A stretch of 64,000 nt of DNA, from the NCBI GenBank assembly GCA_023898685.1, contig CP060234.1:2232001-2296000 (forward strand). Direction: 5' to 3'. Below the pieces are notes generated by a model. It was not told where the DNA came from, did no database searches, and saw only the letters and a program-made list of their open reading frames with translations. A program made the translations under genes and the position numbers. The stretch is from Phycisphaeraceae bacterium. Its GTDB lineage: Bacteria > Planctomycetota > Phycisphaerae > Phycisphaerales > UBA1924. Shown here one piece after another: positions 39,066 to 47,215 of the stretch. Numbering within the stretch: the first letter of the stretch is position 1; each line of letters opens with the position of its first letter.

Positions 39066-39462
39066 GCGCTGTTCTCCGGAACTGTCACTCGGCATCGCCG
39101 ATATTCGGGGGAGACCATTTCCGCCGGCCTGCCCGGTGATCGCGATTCTAGCCGATCCCCGCGCCGGGGGCATCCCCGGGTCAGTCAAGCCCTCCCCGAC
39201 CCGGGCGGCCCGCCCAGGGCCAGCCACCGGACGGGGAGGTCCGAGAGCATAGGCCGGCGAACCGGATGTCTCGGCCGCGCGGGCTGTGCCGACGGGGGCG
39301 GGTTTCACGGCCCGCGAGCGAAACAGTCGGCTTCGATCCGCGTATCGGGTGGACGATGAGTGGGCCAGTTCTTGGCCGGCTCGATGCCCGAACAGACCTC
39401 GACAGGGGCTCTGCATCGCGTCGGACGCGGATGTTCGTTCTTGCGCCCGCAGGAGGCGGTTG
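39066..39462. other. Divergent intergenic region
   Basis: This 397-base gap between acpP (minus) and the DUF1444-like gene (plus) has no credible gene. On the minus strand TAGAAT at 39150-39145 is a possible -10 for acpP without a clear -35. The plus gene has a textbook AGGAGG site at the right edge. Confidence 0.45.
39145..39150 (-). promoter_or_regulatory. Candidate -10 box for acpP-fabF
   Basis: TAGAAT on the minus strand about 80 bases before the acpP GTG. No convincing -35 hexamer. Confidence 0.28.
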
Positions 39463-40266
39463 ATGGCACACATGCCGATGGAACCCGAGGCGTTCGCCGA
39501 GCAGGTCGCCGACCTTCTCCGCCGGATGCAGCCCGACTACGCGATCGCGATGGTCGGACCCCGTGAGCTGCTGGTCAACGGCCGGCGGCTCGACCTCGAG
39601 AACCTCTACCGGATGGTCTCCAACGAGCCCGGGCGGGGCACGGAGATCGTCGAGCACTTCCTCGACCAGCTCTTCACGGGCGACGGACTCGACATGAACG
39701 AGATGCCGTTCGACCTGATCCGCTCGCGGGTCATGCCGCGCATCCAGCCCGAGAGCATCTTCGAACACCTCAGCCGCGATCTGGTGGCCCACATCCCCTT
39801 CGTGAACCACACGGTGGTGGTGTTCGTGACCGACCTCCCCCAGATGACGGTGAGCATCACGACCGAACAGATGGTGCGGTGGGGGGTGGACGCGGACGAA
39901 CTCGACGACGTCGCCCGCGAGAACCTGCGATGCTACGCCCCGGGCCTGGAGTTCCAGGTGATCGAGAGCCGCGAGGGGGGCAAGGCGGTCATCGTCGCCG
40001 AGCAGGACGGCTACGACGCGGCGAGGCTGCTGCTGAGCGGGCTGTACATGAAGCTGGCCCCGCAGCTCGGGGGCGACTTCTACGTCGCCACGCCGGCGAG
40101 GGACATGTTCGTCGCGATGAGCATCGGGCCCGGCGAGTTCGTTGATCGGCTCCGCGCCCGCGTCGACGACGACTACACGCGGATGCCCTACCCGATCTGT
40201 CGCGACCTGTTCTACGTGACGCGCGACGGCGTCGCGGGGACGATCGGCAAGGGGATCGCGGCCTGA
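39463..40266 (+). CDS. DUF1444 (YtpQ-like) family protein
   Basis: A 267-residue soluble protein. The second half has the block AHIPFVNHTVVVFVTDLPQM, then a region about TEQMVRWGVDADELDDVARE, NLRCYAPGLEFQ, and DFYVATPARDMFVAMSIG. This is the pattern of the DUF1444/YtpQ family, whose function is not established. The N-terminal part (MEPEAFAEQVADLLRR, then AIAMVGPRELLVNGR) fits the same family. AGGAGG lies 6 bases before ATG 39463, the strongest ribosome site in the window, so high translation is likely. It ends tail-to-tail, 22 bases from the DUF3052 gene. Confidence 0.72.
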   Translation: MAHMPMEPEAFAEQVADLLRRMQPDYAIAMVGPRELLVNGRRLDLENLYRMVSNEPGRGTEIVEHFLDQLFTGDGLDMNEMPFDLIRSRVMPRIQPESIFEHLSRDLVAHIPFVNHTVVVFVTDLPQMTVSITTEQMVRWGVDADELDDVARENLRCYAPGLEFQVIESREGGKAVIVAEQDGYDAARLLLSGLYMKLAPQLGGDFYVATPARDMFVAMSIGPGEFVDRLRARVDDDYTRMPYPICRDLFYVTRDGVAGTIGKGIAA

Positions 40267-40288
40267 ACGAGGCGGATACTACTGGCAT

Positions 40289-40711
40289 TCATCCGCGGCG
40301 GTCTTCCAGCCGGCGGACGAATCGCAGCCCCGACCAGGTTTCGTCGATCGCGCACGTCTTGTTGTCGACCAGCCCAGATTCGAGGCACCACGAGCGGACG
40401 GCGCTGTCCGACAAGTCGGTCGGCACGCCCGACGCCTTTTTGGGCCAGGCGACCCAGAGCCCGCCCGAGGTGGCCAGACGGGTGACGGCCTTGGGGTAGA
40501 GCATCCGCATGGTCGCGACGCTGTTGCAGAACACGACGATGACATCGAATGGCCGTGCGCCCCGGAGGTCGTGGCGGATCTCGACGCCGTCGGGCAGGTC
40601 GGCGGGCGTCAGGCCCTCGACGCCCCCGGCGGGTTCGCGGAGCAGGACCACACGCGCCCCGGGATTGATGCCGAGCTTGCGGGGCATCGGGGTACCTGAG
40701 TAGCCGGCCAT
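40289..40711 (-). CDS. DUF3052 family protein
   Basis: A 140-residue protein starting MAGYSGTPMPRKLGINPG, a hallmark opening of DUF3052, followed by ARVVLLREPAG, FDVIVVFCNS and LWVAWPKKASGVPTDLSD. The family has a Rossmann-like core and no established function; it is common in actinobacteria and planctomycetes. The first two-thirds look like a nucleotide- or SAM-binding fold without the usual catalytic motifs. GAGGAGG lies 7 bases before ATG 40711. Divergent from the amidotransferase gene by 49 bases, so the two share an upstream region. Confidence 0.85.
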   Translation of the reverse strand: MAGYSGTPMPRKLGINPGARVVLLREPAGGVEGLTPADLPDGVEIRHDLRGARPFDVIVVFCNSVATMRMLYPKAVTRLATSGGLWVAWPKKASGVPTDLSDSAVRSWCLESGLVDNKTCAIDETWSGLRFVRRLEDRRG

Positions 40712-40760
40712 CGGGGCCCTCCTCGGATCGGGGAATCCGGCCGAACCTACCATCGCCGTC

Positions 40761-41492
40761 GTGATCCTGCTCATCGACAACTACGACTCGTTCACGTGGA
40801 ACCTCGTGCAGAGGCTGGGCGAGCTCGACCCCACGATCGAGCTCGACCGCGACCTCGTCGTCGCACGCAACGACCGGATCACGCCCGATGAGGCGGCGGC
40901 GCTCGATGGGGGGCTGGGGCCCAGCCACGTCGTGATCTCGCCCGGGCCCTGCACGCCCAAGGAGGCGGGCGTCTCGGCGGCGATCATCGAGCGGTTCGCG
41001 GGGCGGGTGCCCATCCTGGGTGTCTGCCTGGGACACCAGTGCATGGCGGACATGCACGGGCTGCCGGTCACACGACACCCGGTGCTGATGCACGGCAAGG
41101 CGAGCGAGGTGAGCCACGACGGACGGGGCGTGTTCGACGGGCTGTCCAACCCGTTCACGGCCACGCGGTATCACAGCCTCGTGGTGCCCGAGGCGGCTTG
41201 GCCCGCTGAGCCCGGTCCCGGGGAGGACGGATGGGTGGTCAGCGCCTGGTGCCGCGAGGACGGGGCGGGGGCGGACGGGCCGCGCGTGATCATGGGTCTG
41301 AGGCGGGTGTGGGGCGAGCCGGCGTGGCCCGACGGAACGCCCAGGCAGCCGCTGGACGGGGTGCAGTTCCACCCCGAGAGCTTCATGACGATCGAGGGGC
41401 CGCGGATGCTGGCGAATTTTTTGGCGAGCGGGACAAGGCCCAGGTGTGCGGATCCGGCGAGGTTGGCGGCGCTCTTGGCAGGGGGTGTGTGA
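40761..41492 (+). CDS. TrpG/PabA-type class I glutamine amidotransferase
   Basis: Releases ammonia from glutamine for anthranilate or 4-amino-4-deoxychorismate synthesis when bound to TrpE or PabB. The 243-residue protein starts GTG 40761 (MILLIDNYDSFTWNL) and has the full triad: Cys89 in GVCLGHQ, His204 and Glu206 in FHPES. It is longer than typical PabA/TrpG (about 190) because of an insert at about 145-195. No trpE or pabB is adjacent, so it may serve both pathways, and the trpG versus pabA choice is left open. A perfect hairpin follows 8 bases after the stop. Confidence 0.9.
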   Translation: MILLIDNYDSFTWNLVQRLGELDPTIELDRDLVVARNDRITPDEAAALDGGLGPSHVVISPGPCTPKEAGVSAAIIERFAGRVPILGVCLGHQCMADMHGLPVTRHPVLMHGKASEVSHDGRGVFDGLSNPFTATRYHSLVVPEAAWPAEPGPGEDGWVVSAWCREDGAGADGPRVIMGLRRVWGEPAWPDGTPRQPLDGVQFHPESFMTIEGPRMLANFLASGTRPRCADPARLAALLAGGV

Positions 41493-41499
41493 TCGCCTC

Positions 41500-41525
41500 C
41501 CTCTCCCCGGCTCTGCGGGGAGAGG
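41500..41525 (+). terminator. Hairpin after the amidotransferase gene
   Basis: Perfect 10-base arms cctctccccg and cggggagagg with a 6-base loop, 8 bases after the stop at 41492. There is no T-run. The same CTCTCCCC/GGGGAGAG stem type recurs at 23046-23065 and 44182-44204. Confidence 0.5.
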
Positions 41526-41583
41526 TGGGGTGGTGGACCGTTGCGCAGAGGCCGACCCGGGGGGATCGACCTATCCTCATCCC

Positions 41584-42030
41584 ATGCTGCATCCCGCCCC
41601 CACGACGAAGATCGACCCGGGCCTCGCCCGGGGTGTGCTCGAAGAGGTCTGTGCCGCGACGGCGACCGCCCCTGCGCACATCGTCGTCAGCTTCTACAAC
41701 ACCAACTACCGCGTGCACCTGCTGCCCGTCGGCGAGATCACGGCCGAGGTCGGAAGGCGGATCCAGGGCGTGATCCGGGCCGAGGCGAAGCGGGTGGACG
41801 TGGTCAAGACGGGCGGGAAGTACATCGACCCGGTGTACGGGAGGCCGCGGCGGGTGCAGGGGCGGATCGTGGAGACCGACACGTCGCGGAACACTCTGAC
41901 GGTCGATGTGGGCGGGGCGCCGTTCGTCTGCCGCCTGACCGACCACCGGCAGCGGGCGAGCGACTTCGAGCCCGGGCAGTTCGTTGGGTTCGGGGTGCTG
42001 AAGGGCGCGACGTTCGAGCAGGCTCCCTGA
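41584..42030 (+). CDS. Hypothetical protein with possible OB-like C-terminal half
   Basis: A 148-residue soluble protein starting MLHPAPTTKIDPGLARGV. The first half (ATAPAHIVVSFYNTNYRVHL, then LPVGEITAEVGRRIQGVIRA) is helix-strand mixed. The second half (RRVQGRIVETDTSRNTLTV, PFVCRLTDHRQRASDF) reads as a five-strand barrel of OB type, but no family is recognisable to me. No signal or membrane segment. The upstream ribosome site is weak. It lies 91 bases after the amidotransferase gene. Confidence 0.62.
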   Translation: MLHPAPTTKIDPGLARGVLEEVCAATATAPAHIVVSFYNTNYRVHLLPVGEITAEVGRRIQGVIRAEAKRVDVVKTGGKYIDPVYGRPRRVQGRIVETDTSRNTLTVDVGGAPFVCRLTDHRQRASDFEPGQFVGFGVLKGATFEQAP

Positions 42031-42250
42031 GCCCGTCCGTTGTCGATCGGACAGCGTGAAGTCTCGGTCGCATCGGCCTCAGAGGCCGACTCGTCGGGGC
42101 GCACACTGCACCTCGCGGGGGTGTCGCGAAACCGTCATCAATACCGAAGCCCGCCGATAGGCGGAAATGCTGAGTGAGGCGGACGATCCGTGGGTGGCGT
42201 GGGTTGGATGCGCCGGCTGTGGGGGGGGTGCGACCGTTCAGGGATTCAGA

Positions 42251-42256
42251 TAGAAT
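42251..42256 (+). promoter_or_regulatory. Candidate -10 box inside a small dyad
   Basis: TAGAAT lies inside the dyad CAGAT-aga-ATCTG (42247-42259), about 45 bases before ATG 42303. A repressor bound to the dyad would cover the -10. No strong -35 is seen. Confidence 0.33.
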
Positions 42257-42302
42257 CTGGATAGCTTACTGGGGAATGGTCCACGCCGAAGGGAGGCGTG
42301 CG

Positions 42303-44060
42303 ATGACCGTCAACTCGGTGGCGATCGACCGGATCCCGCGGTTCGACCGTGACTTCTTCGGTTCCGACCGGCTCGCCTCGTGCATCGGGCGGGGCGAGAT
42401 CGGGGGCAAGGCGAGCGGCCTGCTGTTCGCCGGCGACACCATGCGCCGTGCGTTCCCGGGTATCGCGTGGGGCGAGCTGGAGATATCGATCCCCCGGATG
42501 GTCGTGATCACCACCGAGGTGTTCGACGCGTTCATGGTGCGCAATGACCTGTACGGGATCGCGTACTCCGATGCGCCGGATCATCGGATTGCGCACGCGT
42601 TCCAGCAGGGCGAGTTCCCTCCAGAGTTCGTGGACGATCTGCGGGGGCTGGTGGAAGGGGTGCACAGCCCGCTGGCGGTGCGCTCATCGAGCCTGCTCGA
42701 GGACGCGCTGTTCCGCCCGTTCGCCGGCGTGTACCACACGAAGATGACGCCGAATAACCAGCCGGACCGGGAAAACCGATTCAGGAGGCTCGTCGAGGCG
42801 GTCAAGCTCGTGTGGGCGTCCACGTTCTTCGCGGCCCCGAAGCGCTACATCCGCACAACAGACCGGCGGATCGAGGATGAGAAGATGGCCGTCCTGGTGC
42901 AGGAGGCGGTGGGCCGCCGGCACGGGGATCGGTTCTACCCGGACGTCTCGGGGGTCGCGCGGTCGTACAACTTCTACCCGGCCTCCGGCACCGAGCACGA
43001 CGAGGGCGTGGTCAACCTGGCGCTCGGCCTGGGCAAGCAGATCGTCGACGGGGGATTGTCGTGGTTCTACCCGCCCGCGCGCCCCCGAACCCCGCCGCCG
43101 TTCGGGTCGACGCGCGACCAGCTGGAGCACACCCAGACGCGATTCTGGGCGGTGAACATGGGCGAGCACTTCGCCTACGACCCGGTCGGCGAGGAAGAGT
43201 ACCTCGTGCGGTGCGGGCTCGAACAGGCCGAGGCGGACGGGTCGCTGCGCTACCTCGTCTCGACCTACGACCCCGCATCAGACCGGCTGACGCCCGGTCT
43301 GGAGGACGGTGGGGCCCGGGTGCTCAACTTTGCCCCGCTGCTGTCGCGCTACGCATTCGGTTTCAACCACGCGGTGTCGCGCCTGCTCCAGGTGTCGAGG
43401 ATGGCCCTGGGCGGCCCGGTGGAGATCGAGTTTGCGACGACCCTGCCACGCGGGGACGAGACCCGCGCCCGGCTCGGATTCCTGCAGGTGCGTCCGATGC
43501 TCGTCGAGGGGGGCGATTCGGTCGTCTCCGACGAGGAACTCGCCCGATCGGACGTGGTGCTCGCCTCATCACGAGTGATCGGCAACGGCACGGACCAGAC
43601 GATCACGGACATCGTCTACGTCTGTCCCGGGACCTTCGACGCATCGGTGACCCGCGAGATCGCGGCGGAGATCGAGCGAATCAACGGCTCCCTGGTGGAT
43701 GAACGGCGTCCCTATTTGCTGATCGGATTCGGACGGTGGGGCACGTCCGAGCCCTGGTTGGGCATCCCGGTGAGCTGGGACAAGATCTCCGGGGCGCGCG
43801 TGATCGTCGAGGCGACGCTGCCGACCATGCTGACGGAGATGAGCCAGGGGTCGCACTTCTTCCACAACCTGACGAGCTTCAAAGTGAGCTACCTGATGGT
43901 CTCGCACCACGACACTCCGGGCGTGAACTGGGATTGGCTCGAAGCCCAGCCCGCCGAGACGGAAACGGCCCATATGCGGCACCTGCGTCTCTCGAAGCCG
44001 CTGCTGGTGATGGTCGACGGGGTGTCCAGGCGAGGCGTGATCCGGTGGGGCGCGAAGTAG
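42303..44060 (+). CDS. Stand-alone PEP/pyruvate-binding (PPDK N-terminal type) protein
   Basis: A 585-residue soluble protein. The N-terminal part (20-330) has the ATP-grasp features of phosphoenolpyruvate synthase/pyruvate phosphate dikinase: GEIGGKASGLLFAG (31-44), the LAVRSSSLLEDALFRPFAG block and GLGKQIVDGG. The phosphohistidine domain and the PEP/pyruvate barrel of those enzymes are missing. Instead residues 430-585 form a different C-terminal region (PYLLIGFGRWGTSEPWLGIP, SQGSHFFHNLTSFKVSY, ending GVIRWGAK). It may phosphorylate another protein or carrier, or sense nucleotides. GGGAGG lies 6 bases before ATG 42303. No PEP-metabolism gene is adjacent. Confidence 0.82.
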   Translation: MTVNSVAIDRIPRFDRDFFGSDRLASCIGRGEIGGKASGLLFAGDTMRRAFPGIAWGELEISIPRMVVITTEVFDAFMVRNDLYGIAYSDAPDHRIAHAFQQGEFPPEFVDDLRGLVEGVHSPLAVRSSSLLEDALFRPFAGVYHTKMTPNNQPDRENRFRRLVEAVKLVWASTFFAAPKRYIRTTDRRIEDEKMAVLVQEAVGRRHGDRFYPDVSGVARSYNFYPASGTEHDEGVVNLALGLGKQIVDGGLSWFYPPARPRTPPPFGSTRDQLEHTQTRFWAVNMGEHFAYDPVGEEEYLVRCGLEQAEADGSLRYLVSTYDPASDRLTPGLEDGGARVLNFAPLLSRYAFGFNHAVSRLLQVSRMALGGPVEIEFATTLPRGDETRARLGFLQVRPMLVEGGDSVVSDEELARSDVVLASSRVIGNGTDQTITDIVYVCPGTFDASVTREIAAEIERINGSLVDERRPYLLIGFGRWGTSEPWLGIPVSWDKISGARVIVEATLPTMLTEMSQGSHFFHNLTSFKVSYLMVSHHDTPGVNWDWLEAQPAETETAHMRHLRLSKPLLVMVDGVSRRGVIRWGAK

Positions 44061-44147
44061 GCTGCCCCCTCCCCACGGGGAAGCAGCGAAGAGACGGAGA
44101 GAGTGGGCGGGGGTGCGTGGTTGGCGTTTTGCGTGTGTTGGTGCGTG

Positions 44148-44181
44148 AGGAGGCTTGCAGATCGGGGAGCCCCTCACCCTG
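44148..44181. repeat. Dispersed 34-base repeat, copy B
   Basis: Matches 22995-23028 at 31 of 34 positions. Here it is followed directly by the hairpin at 44182-44204. It lies between two convergent genes. Confidence 0.6.
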
Positions 44182-44204
44182 CCCTCTCCCCATTGGGGAG
44201 AGGG
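44182..44204. terminator. Perfect hairpin between convergent genes, possible bidirectional terminator
   Basis: Perfect 10-base arms ccctctcccc and ggggagaggg around a 3-base loop, 39 bases past the permease stop on the minus strand and 122 past the plus-strand gene. No T-run on either side. Confidence 0.5.
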
Positions 44205-44242
44205 GAGAAGAGACTGAGAGACGGCGTGGGAGCGGCGTCGTC

Positions 44243-45250
44243 CTAGTCAATTCTGGGGTCGACGAAGCGGTAGAGCACGTCGACGACGAGGTTGAGGATC
44301 ACGAGCATCCCCGCGAAGACCAGCACGACGCCCATGATGAGGAACAGGTCCTTGTTCTGCACGGCGGCGACGAAGTGCTGGCCCATGCCCGGGATGTTGA
44401 AGACCTTCTCGACGACGAACGAGCCGGTCATCGCGAACGCGGTCGCGGGGCCGAGGTAGCTCAGCACGGGCAGGAAGGCGTTGGGCAGCGCATGCCGCAG
44501 GAGGACGCGCAGTTCGCCGGCGCCCTTCGCCCTCGCGGTGCGCACGTAGTCGCTCTGGAGGGCCTCGATCATGCCGAACCGGGTGAGCCGGGCGATGTAG
44601 GCCGCGAAGGGGAGGCTCAGCGTGAACGCCGGGAGGACGAGTGACCGCAGCGAGCCCCACTCGGCGACGGGAAAGATAGGGATCGCCACCGCGAAGAGAA
44701 GCAGCATGATCGTCCCGACGACGAAGCTGGGCAGGCTGATGCCGATCAGGGCGACAAGCAGCGTCGCGAGGTCGGCCGGCGAGTTGGGCTTGACGGCGCC
44801 CACGACGCCGGCGGTTAGCCCGATGCCCAGCGCGATGATGATCGCGGCCGCGCCCAGCGTGGCCGAGACGGGCAGCGCCCCCGCGATGATCTCGTTGACC
44901 GTCCAGTCGTCGTACTGGAGGCTCGGGCCGAAGTCGAAGACGGGGCGGTGGGGGGGCACGAGCCCCGCGGCCTTCGCCGTCTCGGCGGTCTTGGCGGCGC
45001 GGCCCGAGAGCGTGTCGCGGGCCCAGCGTAGCCCTGTCACGCGGTCGAGGTAGCTGAAGTAGAAGCGGGGGAAGCTGTCGAGGTCGTACTGCCGCAGCAT
45101 CTGCTCGGCGACCTCGGGCGAGGGTCGGCGGCCCTCGGGGTTCTCGAGCGGATTGCCCGGGATCATCCACGCGAGCGCCAGCGTGATCGTGTAGATCACG
45201 AGCAGGATCAGCGGGAGCTGGAGCAGGCGGCGGAGGATGAGGCCGGTCAC
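44243..45250 (-). CDS. Peptide-type ABC transporter permease (DppB/OppB family)
   Basis: A 335-residue inner-membrane protein with about six helices. It has the N-terminal segment ILRRLLQLPLILLVIYTIT and the permease EAA-type loop DYVRTARAKGAGELRVLLRH followed by ALPNAFLPVL, typical of oligopeptide, dipeptide and nickel importers. The GTG start at 45250 overlaps the stop of the binding-protein gene by four bases (GTGA), so the two are translationally coupled. The second permease (OppC type) and the ATPases expected next are absent. After the stop a hairpin and a convergent gene follow, so the rest of the transporter must lie elsewhere if it is functional. Confidence 0.9.
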   Translation of the reverse strand: MTGLILRRLLQLPLILLVIYTITLALAWMIPGNPLENPEGRRPSPEVAEQMLRQYDLDSFPRFYFSYLDRVTGLRWARDTLSGRAAKTAETAKAAGLVPPHRPVFDFGPSLQYDDWTVNEIIAGALPVSATLGAAAIIIALGIGLTAGVVGAVKPNSPADLATLLVALIGISLPSFVVGTIMLLLFAVAIPIFPVAEWGSLRSLVLPAFTLSLPFAAYIARLTRFGMIEALQSDYVRTARAKGAGELRVLLRHALPNAFLPVLSYLGPATAFAMTGSFVVEKVFNIPGMGQHFVAAVQNKDLFLIMGVVLVFAGMLVILNLVVDVLYRFVDPRID

Positions 45251-47154
45251 GGAGGGGGCTCCCGCATGGGCCTGGGCTTGTCCGCGCCGATCCCGTCGCC
45301 CAGCACGTCGATGAGGTAGAGATTCTGCTTCGTGCGGGCGTTGGCCGAGACGCCCGTGATCTTCGCCGGATCGAACATATAGAGCTGCACGTAGTGGAAG
45401 ATCGGGATCATGGGCAGCTCGTCCTCGCACAGCATCCGCTCGGCCTTTTCGAGGATTCGCATCCGCGCGACGGGGTCCCGCTCGACGCGGGCCGAGGCGA
45501 GCAGCGCGTCGTACTCCGGGTTGGAGTAGTTGCGATCGTTGTTCCCATCGCCCGTCTGCATGATGTCGAGAAACGTGGTCGGGTCGCCATAGTCGCCGAA
45601 CCACCCGGCCCGGCTGGTGATGAACCGGTGCTTCTTGAGATCGTCGCGGTAGACCTTGAGCTCCTTCTGCTCGAGGGCGACCTGCACGCCCAGGTAGCGC
45701 TGCCAGCAGTTGGCGATCACCTGGGCGACCAGGTCGTGCCCCGAGTCCTTGTTGAACTCGAGCCCCACAGTAATCGGGAAGTCGGTCACCGGATCGGGAT
45801 AGCCCGCGTCGGCGAGCAGGGCGCGGGCCCGCTTGACGATCGCCTCACGCTCGGCGTCGGTCTTCGCGTCGCCTATGTTGGGCAGGCCCCCGGGCGGCGT
45901 GTAGCCCGGGATCGAGCCCACGGGGATCAGGCAGCCCGTCGTCGGTTCACCCATGCGTCGCACGTCCTCGGCGATGGCCCGCTTGTCGACCACGAGCGAA
46001 AACGCTCGGCGCACGCGCGCGTCGGCGAACGGGTTGGGCCGCCCGTCGGGCAGCGTCGGCGAGCAGTTGAAGTTCCAGAAGTAGGTGCCGAAGGCCGGGA
46101 CCACGTGCAGGTCCTTGCGTGGGTCGGGGGGCAGGCGGCGGTCGATCTCGTACTGGTCGAGCCCCTCGGCCTCCAGCCTGGCAATCTCGTCGGCGTGCTC
46201 GGCCTGGAACGCCCGCTTGGCCTCCACCATCTCGCCCCGGTAGCCCGAGAAGACGTCGGTCAGCAAGTCGACGGTGCCCGTGCGATAGGCGAGCACGGCC
46301 GCGTTGGGGTCGCCGATCGCGGGGATCGAGATCGAGCGGATGTTCAGCGAATCACGGTTCCACCAATACGGATTCTGGACGAGCCGCATCTCTCGTTTGA
46401 AACGCCACGAGGCGATCTCGAACGGGCCGTTGGCGATGAGGTTGGGTGGGCGCGTCCAGCCCGGTCGGCGGACGAGCCGGCCCGTGGACCGGTCGGGCTG
46501 CTCGTAGGCGTCGACCAGCGGGGGATAGACAGGGCTGAAGTTCGCGAACGCGCAGATGTCCAGGAAGTAGGGCACCGGGCGCTCGAGCTCGACCACGAGC
46601 GTTCGCTCCCCCTCGGCGTGCAGGCCGACGAGTTCGCTGAATTCCTCGAGCGTCGCCTGCCAGAGGGCGTCGCCATCGGCGAATCTGGACTCGCCCGCGT
46701 CCATCTTCGCGAGCTGGTCGGCCCGCCAGTCGAAGAAGTCCTGGGCGCCTCGTACGAGCAGGAACAGCGCCGCGTAGTCGGCCGCGATGTCGGGAAGCAT
46801 CCCGCGGCGCCAGGCGTAGACGAATTGGTCGGCCGTCACCGGCTCACCGTTCGACCATTTCGCGTTGTCACGTACGTGGAAGGTGTAGGTGAGCCCGTCG
46901 TCGGAGACCGTCCAGCGGTCGGCCGCGGCGGGGACAATCCCCGCATCCGTCCGCAGGACGTCGTTCTGGACCAGGGGCTCGAAGACCAGGCGGGCGGCCC
47001 GCATGTCGGGCATCCAGCTCATCCGCTGCGGATCGAGCGTATTGACATCGTTCCCGTTGTAGAACGAGAAGTCCGCGGGCGGCTCGGAGGTCCGCAGGCC
47101 CAGCACGGCCAGCAACACGACCAGGATCGCGGCGATCACGGCGAGGCGGGTCAT
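45247..47154 (-). CDS. ABC transporter substrate-binding protein, family 5
   Basis: A 635-residue extracytoplasmic solute-binding protein (OppA/DppA type) that captures peptides or related solutes for an ABC importer. It has the N-terminal helix LAVIAAILVVLLAVLGLRTS and the family signature near DGLTYTFHVRDNAKWSNGEP broken by VTADQFVYAW. No lipobox cysteine follows the hydrophobic segment, so it is either released or held by an uncleaved anchor. It is longer than OppA (about 540), with extra length around residues 170-260. GTGA coupling to the permease follows. The start is ATG 47154. The ligand is unknown. Confidence 0.9.
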   Translation of the reverse strand: MTRLAVIAAILVVLLAVLGLRTSEPPADFSFYNGNDVNTLDPQRMSWMPDMRAARLVFEPLVQNDVLRTDAGIVPAAADRWTVSDDGLTYTFHVRDNAKWSNGEPVTADQFVYAWRRGMLPDIAADYAALFLLVRGAQDFFDWRADQLAKMDAGESRFADGDALWQATLEEFSELVGLHAEGERTLVVELERPVPYFLDICAFANFSPVYPPLVDAYEQPDRSTGRLVRRPGWTRPPNLIANGPFEIASWRFKREMRLVQNPYWWNRDSLNIRSISIPAIGDPNAAVLAYRTGTVDLLTDVFSGYRGEMVEAKRAFQAEHADEIARLEAEGLDQYEIDRRLPPDPRKDLHVVPAFGTYFWNFNCSPTLPDGRPNPFADARVRRAFSLVVDKRAIAEDVRRMGEPTTGCLIPVGSIPGYTPPGGLPNIGDAKTDAEREAIVKRARALLADAGYPDPVTDFPITVGLEFNKDSGHDLVAQVIANCWQRYLGVQVALEQKELKVYRDDLKKHRFITSRAGWFGDYGDPTTFLDIMQTGDGNNDRNYSNPEYDALLASARVERDPVARMRILEKAERMLCEDELPMIPIFHYVQLYMFDPAKITGVSANARTKQNLYLIDVLGDGIGADKPRPMREPPP

Positions 47155-47215
47155 GGACAGACCATATCCACCCGGCGGGCGCGGCGATCGGCCAAGCCGG
47201 GCCTATCCCGACGAC

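Noticed and set aside
39066..39095. ATG 39095 as acpP start
   Set aside because: No ribosome site, and it adds ten residues not typical of acyl carrier proteins; GTG 39065 has GGAG at ideal spacing.
41231..41773. Plus-strand open frame spanning the end of the amidotransferase and the following gene
   Set aside because: It is out of frame with both, crosses a hairpin and has no motif.
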